From: Nonomuraea sp. SYSU D8015
Lineage (GTDB): Bacteria; Actinomycetota; Actinomycetes; Streptosporangiales; Streptosporangiaceae
DNA: 64,000 nucleotides
Assembly (NCBI RefSeq): GCF_008065375.1
Contig: NZ_VJYI01000001.1
Span: forward strand, 372,001-436,000
Direction of reading: 5' to 3'
In this document: piece by piece, positions 1-7,820 of the stretch
How the letters are laid out: every line of letters starts with the position of its first letter
Position numbering within the stretch: the first letter of the stretch is position 1
The notes under the pieces: model-generated
Told to the model about the DNA's origin: nothing
The model's database searches: none
Seen by the model: the letters and a program-made list of their open reading frames with translations, nothing else
Program-made: the position numbers and the translations under genes

Positions 1-794
1 TCCTCGCTGACGCACAACCTGGCGAGGGCCTCGTACGTCTCGTCGTCGCCCCGCCTGCGCAGCGCGTCGGCGACGATCCACCAGGTCTCGGCGTCCTCGT
101 CGATGTCGCGGTGGGCCACGGCCCGGGCCACGAGTCGCTCCACCGGCGTTTCGATCCCGGCCGCCTCCTCCAGCAGGGTCGCCACGGCCGCGTGCCCCCG
201 CTGCGCCTGGACCTGCTCGACCTCGGAGCCGTCCGGCGAGCGCCCGGACACCGTGACCAGCTCGGTGCCGTCCTTGGCGTGCTGGCGGGTCACGACGTAG
301 TCCCAGTCGTCCTGCTGGATCTGGTCGAGCAGCGCGCTCTCCAGGTGCACGCCCACCCAGTCGGCGGCGATGTCGAGCGGCGTGTCGCCGTCACCGTCGT
401 ACTTCTCGTGGTCGGCGCCCGCCTGCAGCAGCTCCTGCGTCACCCCCAGCGCGCCGCGCCTGGCGGCCAGCGTGAGCGGGGTGTCGCCGTCGTCGTTGGC
501 CGCGTCCACGTCGGCGCCCGACTCGATGAGCAGCCGGGCCACGGCCCGCTGGCCGTTGGCGGCGGCCCAGTGCAGCGCGGTCCAGCCGCCGGCCTCCCGC
601 CCGTTGACGTCGGCGCCGGCCTCCAGCAGCGTCTTCGCGGTTTCGTACCGGTCCCACGCGGCGGCCGCGCACAGCGGCAGCCCCTCGTCCTCGCCCTCGC
701 TGGGCCTGTTGGGATCGGCGCCGCCGGCCAGCAGCTTGCCCACGGTATCGGTCTCGCCGTTCAACGCCGCGCGGTAGAGCTGTTCCTCATGCAT
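1..794 (-). CDS. Ankyrin repeat protein (3' end outside window)
   Basis: The reading frame starts at the ATG whose complement lies at 792-794 and stays open to the window edge for about 264 codons, so the C-terminus is missing. The protein opens with MHEEQLYRAALNGETDTVGK. It then carries consecutive ankyrin units of the form G(W)TALHWAAANGQ...VARLLIESGADVD and G(D)TPLTLAARRGALGVTQELLQAGAD, about four in the first 150 residues. Ankyrin repeats are protein-protein interaction modules, so no enzyme activity can be read from this. No signal peptide or membrane segment is visible, and it is probably cytoplasmic. The region after the repeats is acidic and unassigned. Confidence 0.88.
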   Translation of the reverse strand, partial: MHEEQLYRAALNGETDTVGKLLAGGADPNRPSEGEDEGLPLCAAAAWDRYETAKTLLEAGADVNGREAGGWTALHWAAANGQRAVARLLIESGADVDAANDDGDTPLTLAARRGALGVTQELLQAGADHEKYDGDGDTPLDIAADWVGVHLESALLDQIQQDDWDYVVTRQHAKDGTELVTVSGRSPDGSEVEQVQAQRGHAAVATLLEEAAGIETPVERLVARAVAHRDIDEDAETWWIVADALRRRGDDETYEALARLCVSE

Positions 795-912
795 GACACG
801 GACCCTAGCTTGATCCGGCCGCGCCCCGGACCAAGCTAGGGCCATGTCATGCAGTGGTACGCGCCCTCGACCCGCCAGGGTTCAACGGCCATGACGGATG
901 GGCATGCCGACA

Positions 913-935
913 AGAAACCTGCTTAGCAGGTTTCT
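913..935. promoter_or_regulatory. 23-bp perfect palindrome, operator-like
   Basis: Two 11-bp arms (AGAAACCTGCT and its exact complement) flank a single central T. It lies in the divergent gap between the ankyrin gene and the DUF1707 gene, 75 bp before the latter. A one-base loop and no T-tract fit a dimeric repressor site better than a terminator. A second small hairpin (CTCCTCC-CGAA-GGAGGAG, 958-975) follows. The regulator is unknown. Confidence 0.5.
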
Positions 936-1009
936 CATCGGTTCAGCTATGACACTTCTCCTCCCGAAGGAGGAGCTCCATTTCGGCCGATTCGAGATAT
1001 GTTGCGAGT

Positions 1010-1732
1010 ATGACTGATCCTGGTGACGTCCGCGCGTCGGACGCCGAGCGCGAGGCCGTCGTCGAACAGCTCCGTGTCGCCTCGGTGGAGGGCAGGCTCA
1101 CGCTGGCCGAGCTGACCGACCGCACGGAGGCCGCGTATACCGCCACCACTCATGCCGAGCTCGCGATGCTCACCCAGGACCTGCCCGCCGCCGGCGCGGT
1201 GCCCGCGCCGCCCGTGCCGGTCCGGGAGGGCAGGAAGCGGCGCTGGTTCGTCGGGATCATGGGCGACTCCAAGCGCCGCGGGAAGTGGCGGATCGACGAG
1301 GAGCTCGGCGCCGTCGCCGTCATGGGGGACGTGCTGCTGGACCTGCGCGAGGCCGAGGTGCGCACGGACACGGTCGACATCACGGCCGTCTCCGTGATGG
1401 GGAACGTGAAGATCATCGTGCCCGACGGGGTCAACGTGGACCTCGAAGGCATGGCGATCATGGGGGACAAGAAGGTGGACGTGCTGGAGGCGGCGCCCGG
1501 GATGAACGTCCCGGTGGTGCGGGTGCGCGCGTACGCCGTGATGGGCGACGTCAAGATCCTCGGCGACTCTCGGGCGCAGCCGCTGAAGCGCGGCTTCGCG
1601 GCCTGGCGCGAGCACTGGCGGCAGATGCACGGCGAGGACTGGCGGGAGCTCGGCCGGCAGTTGCGGACCGAGGGCCGCGAGTTGCGCAGGCAGCTCCGCG
1701 ACCAGCACAGGGACCTCGGGCGCGGCTACTGA
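1010..1732 (+). CDS. DUF1707 and LiaF-like C-terminal domain protein
   Basis: This 240-residue protein starts with the DUF1707 signature (residues about 6-60: RASDAEREAVVEQLRVASVEGRLTLAEL, then the TERTEAAY-like and AELAMLTQDLP parts). A beta-rich stretch with repeated AVMGD motifs (about 105-185) resembles the cell-wall-active antibiotic response (LiaF/DUF2154-like) fold. The C-terminus is charged and helical (RQLRTEGRELRRQLRDQ). DUF1707 proteins are common in actinobacteria, and their role is not established. No classical ribosome site precedes the ATG. A TATGTT hexamer lies six bases before it, so a leaderless transcript is plausible. Confidence 0.85.
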   Translation: MTDPGDVRASDAEREAVVEQLRVASVEGRLTLAELTDRTEAAYTATTHAELAMLTQDLPAAGAVPAPPVPVREGRKRRWFVGIMGDSKRRGKWRIDEELGAVAVMGDVLLDLREAEVRTDTVDITAVSVMGNVKIIVPDGVNVDLEGMAIMGDKKVDVLEAAPGMNVPVVRVRAYAVMGDVKILGDSRAQPLKRGFAAWREHWRQMHGEDWRELGRQLRTEGRELRRQLRDQHRDLGRGY

Positions 1733-1823
1733 CCAGCCGCCGGCCCGCGCGAGGCGGCGCCGCCCGCGGGGCGCCAGGCCCAGGCCGCCTGCCCGAACCC
1801 GCGCGACGCGCCGGCCCGCCTGC

Positions 1824-2600
1824 TCAGACGGCGAGTGACACCGGTCGCCGCTGCGCCGCCGCGTACCGCTCCAGCAGCACGTCGGCCAGCTCCGGAGCCG
1901 GGCCGAGCACGTCGGCCACGATCGCGGCGCCCGCCTCCAGCGTGGTGCGCCGCACCTTGTCGGCGAAGTAGCCGGGAGCCAGCAGATAGGGCGCCACGAC
2001 CACGCGCGGCGCGCCCGCGCGCACCAGCTCGGCCACCGCCTGCGCGGGGGACGGGTCGGCGGCCGAGGCGTAGGCGGCCCTGACCGTCCACCAGCCGGCC
2101 CGCCGCCACTCCCGCGCCAGCCGCGAGATCACCGCGTTGGCCCTGGCGTCGCTCGAACCCGCCGACACCAGCACCACCGCCGTGTCCGGGTCCCCGGCCC
2201 GGACCCCGGCCTCGGCCAGCCTCCGCTCCAGCGCGGCCCGCAGCAGCGGATGCGGGCCCAGCGTGGTGCCGTAGTGCACGCGCAGGCGCGGATCCCGCGC
2301 CCGCACCTCGTTCAGCGCCGCCGGAAGGTCCACCCGGCTGTGGTAGGCCTCGGTGAGCAGCAACGGCAGCACCACCGCCTCCTCCAGGCCGCTCAGGGCC
2401 TGGGAGAGCGTGGGAGCGCAGTGATCCAGGTACGCGACGCGGACGTCCAGCGGAACCTGGTCGAGCAGCGCGGCCACGGTGGCGGCGGCCCGCGGATCTC
2501 GCGATCCGTGCGCCACCGCCACCAGTGGCACGCCACCGGGGGCCGTCCCGCCTGCCAACGGGACAGGTCCCCTCCTGGGGATCACAGGTGAATGCCGCAT
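1824..2600 (-). CDS. Sirohydrochlorin chelatase (CbiX/SirB-like)
   Basis: The enzyme inserts iron (or cobalt) into sirohydrochlorin. Iron insertion yields siroheme, the cofactor of the sulfite reductase encoded upstream in the same operon. The 258-residue protein has two CbiX-like halves: VPLVAVAHGSRDPRAA with the metal-binding His near the N-terminus, and AVVLVSAGSSDARANAV in the second half, followed by VVVAPYLLAPGYFADKV. The ATG at 2598-2600 has a good GGGAAGG ribosome site a few bases upstream and overlaps the end of the APS reductase gene by 19 bp. A longer open frame exists to 2669 but lacks family similarity. Local siroheme supply for sulfite reduction fits the context. Confidence 0.9.
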   Translation of the reverse strand: MRHSPVIPRRGPVPLAGGTAPGGVPLVAVAHGSRDPRAAATVAALLDQVPLDVRVAYLDHCAPTLSQALSGLEEAVVLPLLLTEAYHSRVDLPAALNEVRARDPRLRVHYGTTLGPHPLLRAALERRLAEAGVRAGDPDTAVVLVSAGSSDARANAVISRLAREWRRAGWWTVRAAYASAADPSPAQAVAELVRAGAPRVVVAPYLLAPGYFADKVRRTTLEAGAAIVADVLGPAPELADVLLERYAAAQRRPVSLAV

Positions 2601-3310
2601 TCGACCTTCCCCAGACCCGCCCAGCGTCCGCTGCGCGGATCCTCTCCCTCCGCGACCTGCCGCGTGCACGGCGCGCAGCCGATCGAGGGGTAGTTGTCAT
2701 AGTGCAACGGGTTGATCAGCACCCCGTTGTCGGCGATGTAGTTGTCGACGTCCTCCTGCGTCCAGGCGGCGATCGGGTTGACCTTGACCATCTGCCGCTT
2801 GGCGTCCCACTCGACGACCTTGGTGTTCTTCCGGCTGGGCGACTCGTCGCGGCGGATGCCGGAGATCCACGCCAGGTACGGCTCCAGCGCCCGGTTGAGC
2901 GGCTCCACCTTGCGCAGGTAGCAGCACAGGTCCGGGTTGCGGCCGAACAGCCGCGGGCCGAGGTCGCGATCCTGCTCCTCGACCGTCCGCGACGGCTTGA
3001 TGTCGATCACGTTGACGTCATAGACCTGGCGCACCGCGTCCCGCGTGCCGATCGTCTCGGCGAAGTGGTAGCCGGTGTCGATGAACAACACGTCCACGCC
3101 GGGCTTGACCCTGCTCACCAGGTCGATGAGGAGGGCGTCGCTCATCGAGGACGTCAGGCAGAGCCGGTCGCCGAACGTGGCCGCCGCCCAGCGGATGATC
3201 TCGCGGGCCGGGGCGCCCTCCAGGAACGTGGCGGCGGACTCGACGATGTCCTGCAGGTCGAGCGTGCCGCGTTGTTCTCTTAAACCGACCTCTATGTCGA
3301 CCAGCGTCAT
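2582..3310 (-). CDS. cysH: Adenylyl-sulfate (APS) reductase, 4Fe-4S type
   Basis: It reduces activated sulfate (APS) to sulfite and AMP with thioredoxin, in cytoplasmic sulfate assimilation. The 242-residue protein has the PAPS-reductase P-loop-like region (LCLTSSMSDALL), the DTGYHF motif, and cysteines C129-C130 and C212-x2-C215 that bind the 4Fe-4S cluster in APS-type enzymes. The C-terminal catalytic motif is ECGIHL with C238. The four cluster cysteines distinguish it from enteric PAPS reductases, so APS is the likely substrate. It overlaps the zinc-ribbon gene by four bases (ATGA), consistent with translational coupling. CysC, CysD and CysN are not in this window. Confidence 0.95.
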   Translation of the reverse strand: MTLVDIEVGLREQRGTLDLQDIVESAATFLEGAPAREIIRWAAATFGDRLCLTSSMSDALLIDLVSRVKPGVDVLFIDTGYHFAETIGTRDAVRQVYDVNVIDIKPSRTVEEQDRDLGPRLFGRNPDLCCYLRKVEPLNRALEPYLAWISGIRRDESPSRKNTKVVEWDAKRQMVKVNPIAAWTQEDVDNYIADNGVLINPLHYDNYPSIGCAPCTRQVAEGEDPRSGRWAGLGKVECGIHL

Positions 3311-3450
3311 ATCTTCACTCCGATTCCAAGAAATTTCAGCTTGAAGGCACGAGCGCAGGCCCGGCAGTACCAGCCGCCGTCACCCTCGTAGGGTTCGAGG
3401 TCCTCGTCGCCGCAGTACGGGCAGTGGAAGGGAACCGCTCGTGTGGTCAT
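3307..3450 (-). CDS. Small zinc-ribbon protein of the sulfur operon
   Basis: This 47-residue protein opens MTTRAVPFHCPYCGDEDLEP and has two CxxC pairs (CPYC and CRAC) that should hold one zinc. It ends FLGIGVKI. Its ATG overlaps the TGA of the sulfite reductase gene and its TGA overlaps the cysH ATG, so it is wedged tightly between both and surely co-translated. The position suggests an accessory role in sulfite or APS reduction, for example electron transfer partner, folding or metal handling. No function is established to my knowledge. Confidence 0.85.
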   Translation of the reverse strand: MTTRAVPFHCPYCGDEDLEPYEGDGGWYCRACARAFKLKFLGIGVKI

Positions 3451-5135
3451 TTCAGGTCCGCCTCGTCCGCTCGCTGCACCCAGTCGGCGAACGACTCGCC
3501 TTCCTTGCGCTGGGCGTCGTAGTTCTTCACCACGCGCTCCACGTAGTCGGGCAGCGCCTCGGCGGTGGTCTTCAGGCCGCGCACCTTCCGGCCGAAGCCG
3601 GGGTTGACGCCGAGCGAGCCGCCCAGGTGGATCTGGAAGCCCTCCACCTGGTCGCCGTTCTCGTCCACCACCAGCTGGCCCTTGAGGCCGATGTCGGCGA
3701 CCTGGATGCGGGCGCAGGAGTTGGGGCAGCCGTTGACGTTGATGGTCAGCGGCTCCTGGAAGTCGGGCAGCCGGCGCTCCAGCTCGTCGATGAGTTGGGC
3801 GGCGGTGGCCTTGGTCTCGACGATGGCCAGCTTGCAGTATTCGATGCCGGTGCACGCCATCGTCTGGCGCCGGAACGTGGACGGCCTGACCTGCAGGTCG
3901 TTGGCCTCCAGCTCGGCCACGATGGAGTCGACCTGGTCGGGCGCGACGTCGAGGATGACCATCTTCTGCTCGACCGTCGTGCGCACCCGGCCGGAGCCGT
4001 GGCGCTCGGCGATGTCGGCGATCGTGTGGAGCTTGTCGCCGTCGAGCCGGCCCACCTTGGGCGCGAACCCGACGTAGAAGTTGCCGTCCTTCTGCGGGAA
4101 GACGCCGACGTGGTCGCGGCGGCTGCCGCGCGGCTGCTCAGGGGCGGGCCCGTCGGGCAGCGGCGCCTTGAGGTATTCGGTCTCGAGGATCTCGCGGAAC
4201 TTCTCGGCGCCCCAGTCGTTGACCAGGAACTTGATCCGCGCCCGGTGCCGCAGCCGCCGGTAGCCGTAGTCGCGGAAGATCCCGACCACGCCCTCGTAGA
4301 CGTCGGCCACCTGCTCCGGCCTGACGAACACGCCGATGCGCTTGCCGAGCATCGGGTTCGTGGACAGGCCGCCGCCCACCCACAGGTCATAGCCGGTCTC
4401 GCCCTGCTCGTTGACCACGCCGACGAACGCCACGTCGTTGATCTCGTGCACCGTGCAGTGCGCCGGGCAGCCGCTCACCGCCGACTTGAACTTGCGGGGC
4501 AGGTTCGAGTACGCCGGGTTGCCGACGACCCGCTCCTGGACCTCCCAGATCTGCTCGGTGGCGTCGAGCACCTCGTCGGCGTCGATGCCGGCCAGCGGAC
4601 AGCCGAGGATCACACGCGGCGTGTCGCCGCACGCCTCCGTGGTCGACAGGCCCACGGCCTCCAGGCGCTCCCAGATGTCGGGCACCGACTCGATCTCCAC
4701 CCAGTGCAGCTGCACGTTCTGGCGGTCGGTCAGGTCGGCGGTGCCGCGGCCGTACTCGTTGGAGATGTCCGCGATCGTGCGCAGCTGCCGCAGGTCGAGC
4801 TGGCCGCCGTCGATGCGGACGCGCAGCATGAAGTAGCGGTCGTCGAGCTCCTCCGGCTCGAGGATCGCGGTCTTGCCCCCGTCGATGCCCGGCTTGCGCT
4901 GCGTGTAGAGGCCGTACCAGCGCATGCGGCCGCGCAGGTCGGCGGGGTCGATCGAGTCGAAGCCACGCTTGGAGTAGATGTCGATGATGCGCTGGCGGAC
5001 GTTGAGGCCGTCGTCGTTCTTCTTGTTCTCTTCGTTCTTGTTGAGCGGCTCACGGTAACCGAGAGCCCACTGGCCTTCGCCGCGCGGGCGCTTGTGGTGC
5101 CGGCTGGCAGGGGTGCGGCTGGCAGGGGTGCTCAT
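3447..5135 (-). CDS. sirA: Ferredoxin-dependent sulfite (nitrite/sulfite) reductase
   Basis: It is a siroheme and 4Fe-4S enzyme that reduces sulfite to sulfide using ferredoxin. It has 562 residues, typical for the single-chain ferredoxin family. The two duplicated ferrodoxin-like and siroheme-binding halves are visible. The cluster/siroheme cysteines are C428-x5-C434 (ACTGIEYC) and C470-x3-C474 (GCPNSC). The neighbours cysH and chelatase argue for sulfite rather than nitrite as substrate, although the family also includes nitrite reductases. The ATG has a GAAGGA ribosome site six bases upstream. A leader peptide and paired RNA segments lie upstream. Confidence 0.92.
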   Translation of the reverse strand: MSTPASRTPASRHHKRPRGEGQWALGYREPLNKNEENKKNDDGLNVRQRIIDIYSKRGFDSIDPADLRGRMRWYGLYTQRKPGIDGGKTAILEPEELDDRYFMLRVRIDGGQLDLRQLRTIADISNEYGRGTADLTDRQNVQLHWVEIESVPDIWERLEAVGLSTTEACGDTPRVILGCPLAGIDADEVLDATEQIWEVQERVVGNPAYSNLPRKFKSAVSGCPAHCTVHEINDVAFVGVVNEQGETGYDLWVGGGLSTNPMLGKRIGVFVRPEQVADVYEGVVGIFRDYGYRRLRHRARIKFLVNDWGAEKFREILETEYLKAPLPDGPAPEQPRGSRRDHVGVFPQKDGNFYVGFAPKVGRLDGDKLHTIADIAERHGSGRVRTTVEQKMVILDVAPDQVDSIVAELEANDLQVRPSTFRRQTMACTGIEYCKLAIVETKATAAQLIDELERRLPDFQEPLTINVNGCPNSCARIQVADIGLKGQLVVDENGDQVEGFQIHLGGSLGVNPGFGRKVRGLKTTAEALPDYVERVVKNYDAQRKEGESFADWVQRADEADLK

Positions 5136-5261
5136 TGCGCGTCCTTCGGATCATGGGCGCGCGCAGGATTCCTCCGGGCCTCGTCATCGAGGGGCAGGAA
5201 AGTTCAGAGGATTGCGACGCGCTCAGCGGCAGAGAAAACGGGGTTAGCGGGCGTCGCAACA
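5133..5261 (-). promoter_or_regulatory. Putative cysteine-responsive attenuator / translational switch
   Basis: In the minus-strand RNA the Cys-Cys codons of the leader peptide lie in segment A (UUGCGACGC, complement of 5251-5259). It pairs perfectly over 9 bp with segment B (complement of 5212-5220). Segment B also contains GCGCGUC (complement of 5216-5222), which is exactly complementary to GACGCGC (complement of 5137-5143) touching the sulfite reductase ribosome site. A third option is a 6-bp stem (complements of 5160-5165 and 5136-5141) enclosing that ribosome site. Mutually exclusive pairings of this kind are the hallmark of ribosome-stalling control. The direction of control cannot be decided by eye. 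Confidence 0.6.
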
Positions 5262-5327
5262 GATGGCACTGCGGACACGCTGGAGGTCGACGTGGCGTCG
5301 ACCGACGAGCATGGGGTCCGCTGGCAT
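5244..5327 (-). CDS. Cysteine-regulatory leader peptide
   Basis: This is a 27-codon peptide (22 if the internal ATG at 5310-5312 is used) ending GRRHVDLQRVRSAICCDAR. The RRHVDLQRV...C pattern matches the short leader peptides known before sulfur-assimilation genes in actinobacteria. The two adjacent Cys codons sit inside a stem-forming RNA segment. The first ATG lies about seven bases after a -10 hexamer, so translation from a leaderless transcript is likely. Its role would be to sense Cys-tRNA charging while being translated, not to act as a protein. Confidence 0.75.
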   Translation of the reverse strand: MPADPMLVGRRHVDLQRVRSAICCDAR

Positions 5328-5333
5328 GGTTCG

Positions 5334-5362
5334 ACGATACCTTGACCGTCCAGGATGTCCAA
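5334..5362 (-). promoter_or_regulatory. Sigma-70-type promoter of the sulfur operon
   Basis: On the minus strand, TTGGAC (complement of 5357-5362) and TATCGT (complement of 5334-5339) are separated by 17 bp. The predicted start falls on or next to the leader-peptide ATG. Confidence 0.6.
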
Positions 5363-5416
5363 GACAGGGTCCAGAGTGTGGGACTGTCCGGTCTTTCGCC
5401 CTGTTTTCCGGCCTGT

Positions 5417-5542
5417 TCAGCCCTGACGGCGCCAGCCGAGCTCCGAATCCTTGGGCTTGGCCTCCGTCTTGTGCTGACAATCACACCAGGAGCCGCCGCG
5501 GCAGTCTTCGTGCCGCCTGTCCTTGCAGCTCTCACAGATCAC
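5417..5542 (-). CDS. Small Cys-rich hypothetical protein
   Basis: This 41-residue frame from a GTG reads VICESCKDRRHEDCRGGSWC and then DCQHK, with five cysteines in the first 22 residues and a charged tail. The CxxC...C...CxC spacing suggests metal binding. Short proteins of this pattern recur in actinobacteria without assigned function. It is divergent from the DinB-like gene, with a 46-bp gap. The start is uncertain: a weak GGAAGT precedes the GTG. Confidence 0.55.
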   Translation of the reverse strand: MICESCKDRRHEDCRGGSWCDCQHKTEAKPKDSELGWRRQG

Positions 5543-5588
5543 ACTTCCATTATTCTCCCAGAACGTTGTTCGGGTTAGGCTGGCGCCC

Positions 5589-6362
5589 GTGGATCTCATG
5601 GCCGAGTTGCTCGACGATCTCCGCGCCGAGACCGCGTCCCTCGAGGCGCTGCTCCAGCCCCTGCGGGACGCGGACTGGGAGCTCACCACGCCCGCCGAAG
5701 GCTGGGCCGTCCGCGACCAGGTGAGCCATCTGGCCTGGTTCGACGACGCGGCCGCCCGGGCCGCCACCGACCCGGAAGGCTTCCACGCCTCGCTGAGCGG
5801 CTTCCGGTCGGTCGACGACCTCGTCCTGCAGGCGCGCGGGATGCCGCCGGCCGAGCTGCTCGAGTGGTTCCGCGCCGCCCGCGCCCGCAGCCTCCAGGCG
5901 TTCGCCGCGCTGGACGCCCGCGACCGCCTGCCGTGGTTCGGGCCGGCCATGTCGGCCGCGTCCTTCGTCACCGCGCGGCTGATGGAGACCTGGGCGCACG
6001 GGCAGGACGTGGCCGACGCGCTCGGCGTCGTGAGGGAGCCGGCGGACCGGTTGCGGCACGTGGCCATGATCGGGTTCCGGGCGCGGCCGTACAGCTTCGC
6101 CGTGCGGGGCCTTCCGGAGCCTTCCGAGCCGGTGCGCGTGGAGCTGGCCATGCCCGGCGGGGGCACGTGGACGGCGGGCCCGCCGGAGGCGGCCGCCGTG
6201 GTCCGCGGGCCGATGCTCGACTTCTGCCTGGTCGTCACCCAGCGCCTCCACCTGTCCGACGCCGCACTGGAGCTGACGGGCGAGCCGGCGCGGGCCTGGA
6301 TGCAGATCGCCCAGGCGTTCGCCGGTCCCCCCGGGAAGGGCCGGGGGCCCAGATCAGGGTGA
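5589..6362 (+). CDS. TIGR03084-family DinB-like / maleylpyruvate isomerase N-terminal protein
   Basis: The protein has about 257 residues. An N-terminal DinB-like helical bundle runs from MAELLDDLRAETASLEALL, through WAVRDQVSHLAWFDDAA (His probably part of a metal site), to METWAHGQDVADALGV. The family is related to mycothiol-dependent maleylpyruvate isomerase N-terminal domains. A conserved C-terminal domain ends in the WMQIAQAFAGPPG motif typical of TIGR03084. A GTG at 5589 or the ATG at 5598 are the likely starts; TAGGCT seven bases before the GTG suggests a leaderless mRNA. The substrate is unknown. Confidence 0.82.
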   Translation: MDLMAELLDDLRAETASLEALLQPLRDADWELTTPAEGWAVRDQVSHLAWFDDAAARAATDPEGFHASLSGFRSVDDLVLQARGMPPAELLEWFRAARARSLQAFAALDARDRLPWFGPAMSAASFVTARLMETWAHGQDVADALGVVREPADRLRHVAMIGFRARPYSFAVRGLPEPSEPVRVELAMPGGGTWTAGPPEAAAVVRGPMLDFCLVVTQRLHLSDAALELTGEPARAWMQIAQAFAGPPGKGRGPRSG

Positions 6363-6404
6363 AATCAGGGACGCAAACGGCACGCGCGGCGACATGCTGT
6401 AAGC

Positions 6405-6779
6405 ATGAGGACGATTCTCAATGTCATCTGGCTGGTGTTCGCCGGGATCTGGCTCGCGATGGGCTACGCGCTGGCCGGCGTCATCTGCTGCATCCTGATC
6501 GTCACCATCCCGTTCGGCATCGCCTCGTTCAGGATCGCCGCCTACGCGCTGTGGCCGTTCGGCCGCACCGTCGAGCGCGACCCGGAGGCGGGGGTCTTCT
6601 CGCTCCTCGGCAACGTGATCTGGTGCGTGGTCGCCGGCATCTGGCTGGCCATCGGCCACGTGATCACCTCGATACCGCTGTTCATCTCCATCATCGGCAT
6701 CCCGATGGGCGTCGCGAACATCAAAATGATCCCGGTGTCCCTCTTCCCGCTGGGAGCCCGTATCGTCGAGCACTCCTAG
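6405..6779 (+). CDS. YccF-domain inner membrane protein
   Basis: This 124-residue protein consists of two tandem YccF (DUF307) units. The repeated pattern is NVIWLVFAGIWLAMGY...IPFGIASFRIAAYALWPFG, then NVIWCVVAGIWLAIGHV...IPMGVANIKM...FPLGA. Four hydrophobic segments are predicted. Such proteins are widespread and of unknown function. It is followed at 57 bp by the YihY gene on the same strand. Confidence 0.9.
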   Translation: MRTILNVIWLVFAGIWLAMGYALAGVICCILIVTIPFGIASFRIAAYALWPFGRTVERDPEAGVFSLLGNVIWCVVAGIWLAIGHVITSIPLFISIIGIPMGVANIKMIPVSLFPLGARIVEHS

Positions 6780-6836
6780 GGCAGGTATCGGGGACGTAAG
6801 CTGTCCCGAAGAGTCACTGCTAACACGTTGGGTGCC

Positions 6837-7772
6837 ATGACGTCCACCGATGCGCCTTCCCGGCCGAAGCGAGGCCTCGCCTCCAACGCCCGGGCGAGGC
6901 TGAACTGGGTGCTCGACACGAAGTCGTGGGCCATCGTCCGCGCCGCCACGAACGCGGGCGTCACCTACCGGGTGACCGGCCTGGCAGGCGAGGCGGCGTT
7001 CTTCGCCCTGCTGTCGCTTCCCCCTTTCGTACTGGGCCTGATCGGCGTGATCGGCAAGCTGGGCGCATGGCTGAGCCCCGCCATGGTCGAGGACGTCAAG
7101 AAATGGGTGATCGACCAGTCCGGGCTGCTGTTCACCGACGACGCCGTCAACAAGGTGATCAACCCCCTCATCGCCGACGTGCTCAGCCCGAACGCCGCCC
7201 AGCAGGTGTCGATCATCTCCCTGGGCTTCCTGCTGTCGCTCTGGTCCGGCTCCAGGGCCCTCTACGTGTACGTGGACCTCATCTCCGTCGCCTACGGCCT
7301 GGGTGAGGAGCGCGGCATCATCCGCACCAGGCTCATGTCGTTCGGCCTGTACGTCGTGGGCCTGCTCATCGGGATCATCGTCATGCCCATCCTCGTCGTC
7401 GGCCCGGCGCTGCTCGAGGGCGCGCTGCCCGACGAGTACGGCGTCATGGTCCACGTGCTCTACTGGCCCATCGTGATCGTCGGCTCGGTGCTCTTCCTGA
7501 CCGTGCTCTACCACGTCAGCGTGCCGATCAGGACCAAGTGGTACCGCGAGCTCCCCGGCGCGATCCTGGCTCTCTTCCTGTGGATCGTCTGCGCCGCGGT
7601 GCTGCGGGCGGTGCTCGCGGCGTGGTTCTCGCCCGTCTCCGTGTACGGCTCGCTGGCGGCGCCCATCGCGTTGCTGCTGTGGCTCTACATCACGGCCCTG
7701 GCGGTGCTCATCGGGGCCATTCTGAACGCCGAGGTCGATCGGCTCTGGCCGGGCGTGGGCCGGACCAAGTGA
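6837..7772 (+). CDS. YihY/BrkB-family membrane protein
   Basis: About 311 residues, six or seven hydrophobic helices and the family pattern (VTYRVTGLAGEAAFFALLSLPPFVLGLIG near the start, SLWSGSRALYVYVDLISVAYG in the middle, GSLAAPIALLLWLYITALAVLIGAILNAEVDRLWP at the end). This is the former RNase BN/BrkB group, now regarded as membrane proteins of unclear function. The ATG at 6837 is preferred over an in-frame TTG nine bases earlier. Confidence 0.9.
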   Translation: MTSTDAPSRPKRGLASNARARLNWVLDTKSWAIVRAATNAGVTYRVTGLAGEAAFFALLSLPPFVLGLIGVIGKLGAWLSPAMVEDVKKWVIDQSGLLFTDDAVNKVINPLIADVLSPNAAQQVSIISLGFLLSLWSGSRALYVYVDLISVAYGLGEERGIIRTRLMSFGLYVVGLLIGIIVMPILVVGPALLEGALPDEYGVMVHVLYWPIVIVGSVLFLTVLYHVSVPIRTKWYRELPGAILALFLWIVCAAVLRAVLAAWFSPVSVYGSLAAPIALLLWLYITALAVLIGAILNAEVDRLWPGVGRTK

Positions 7773-7820
7773 TCTGGCGATTCGCTACTCAGATGCAAGT
7801 GTGATCGCCAGAATGCTGGC

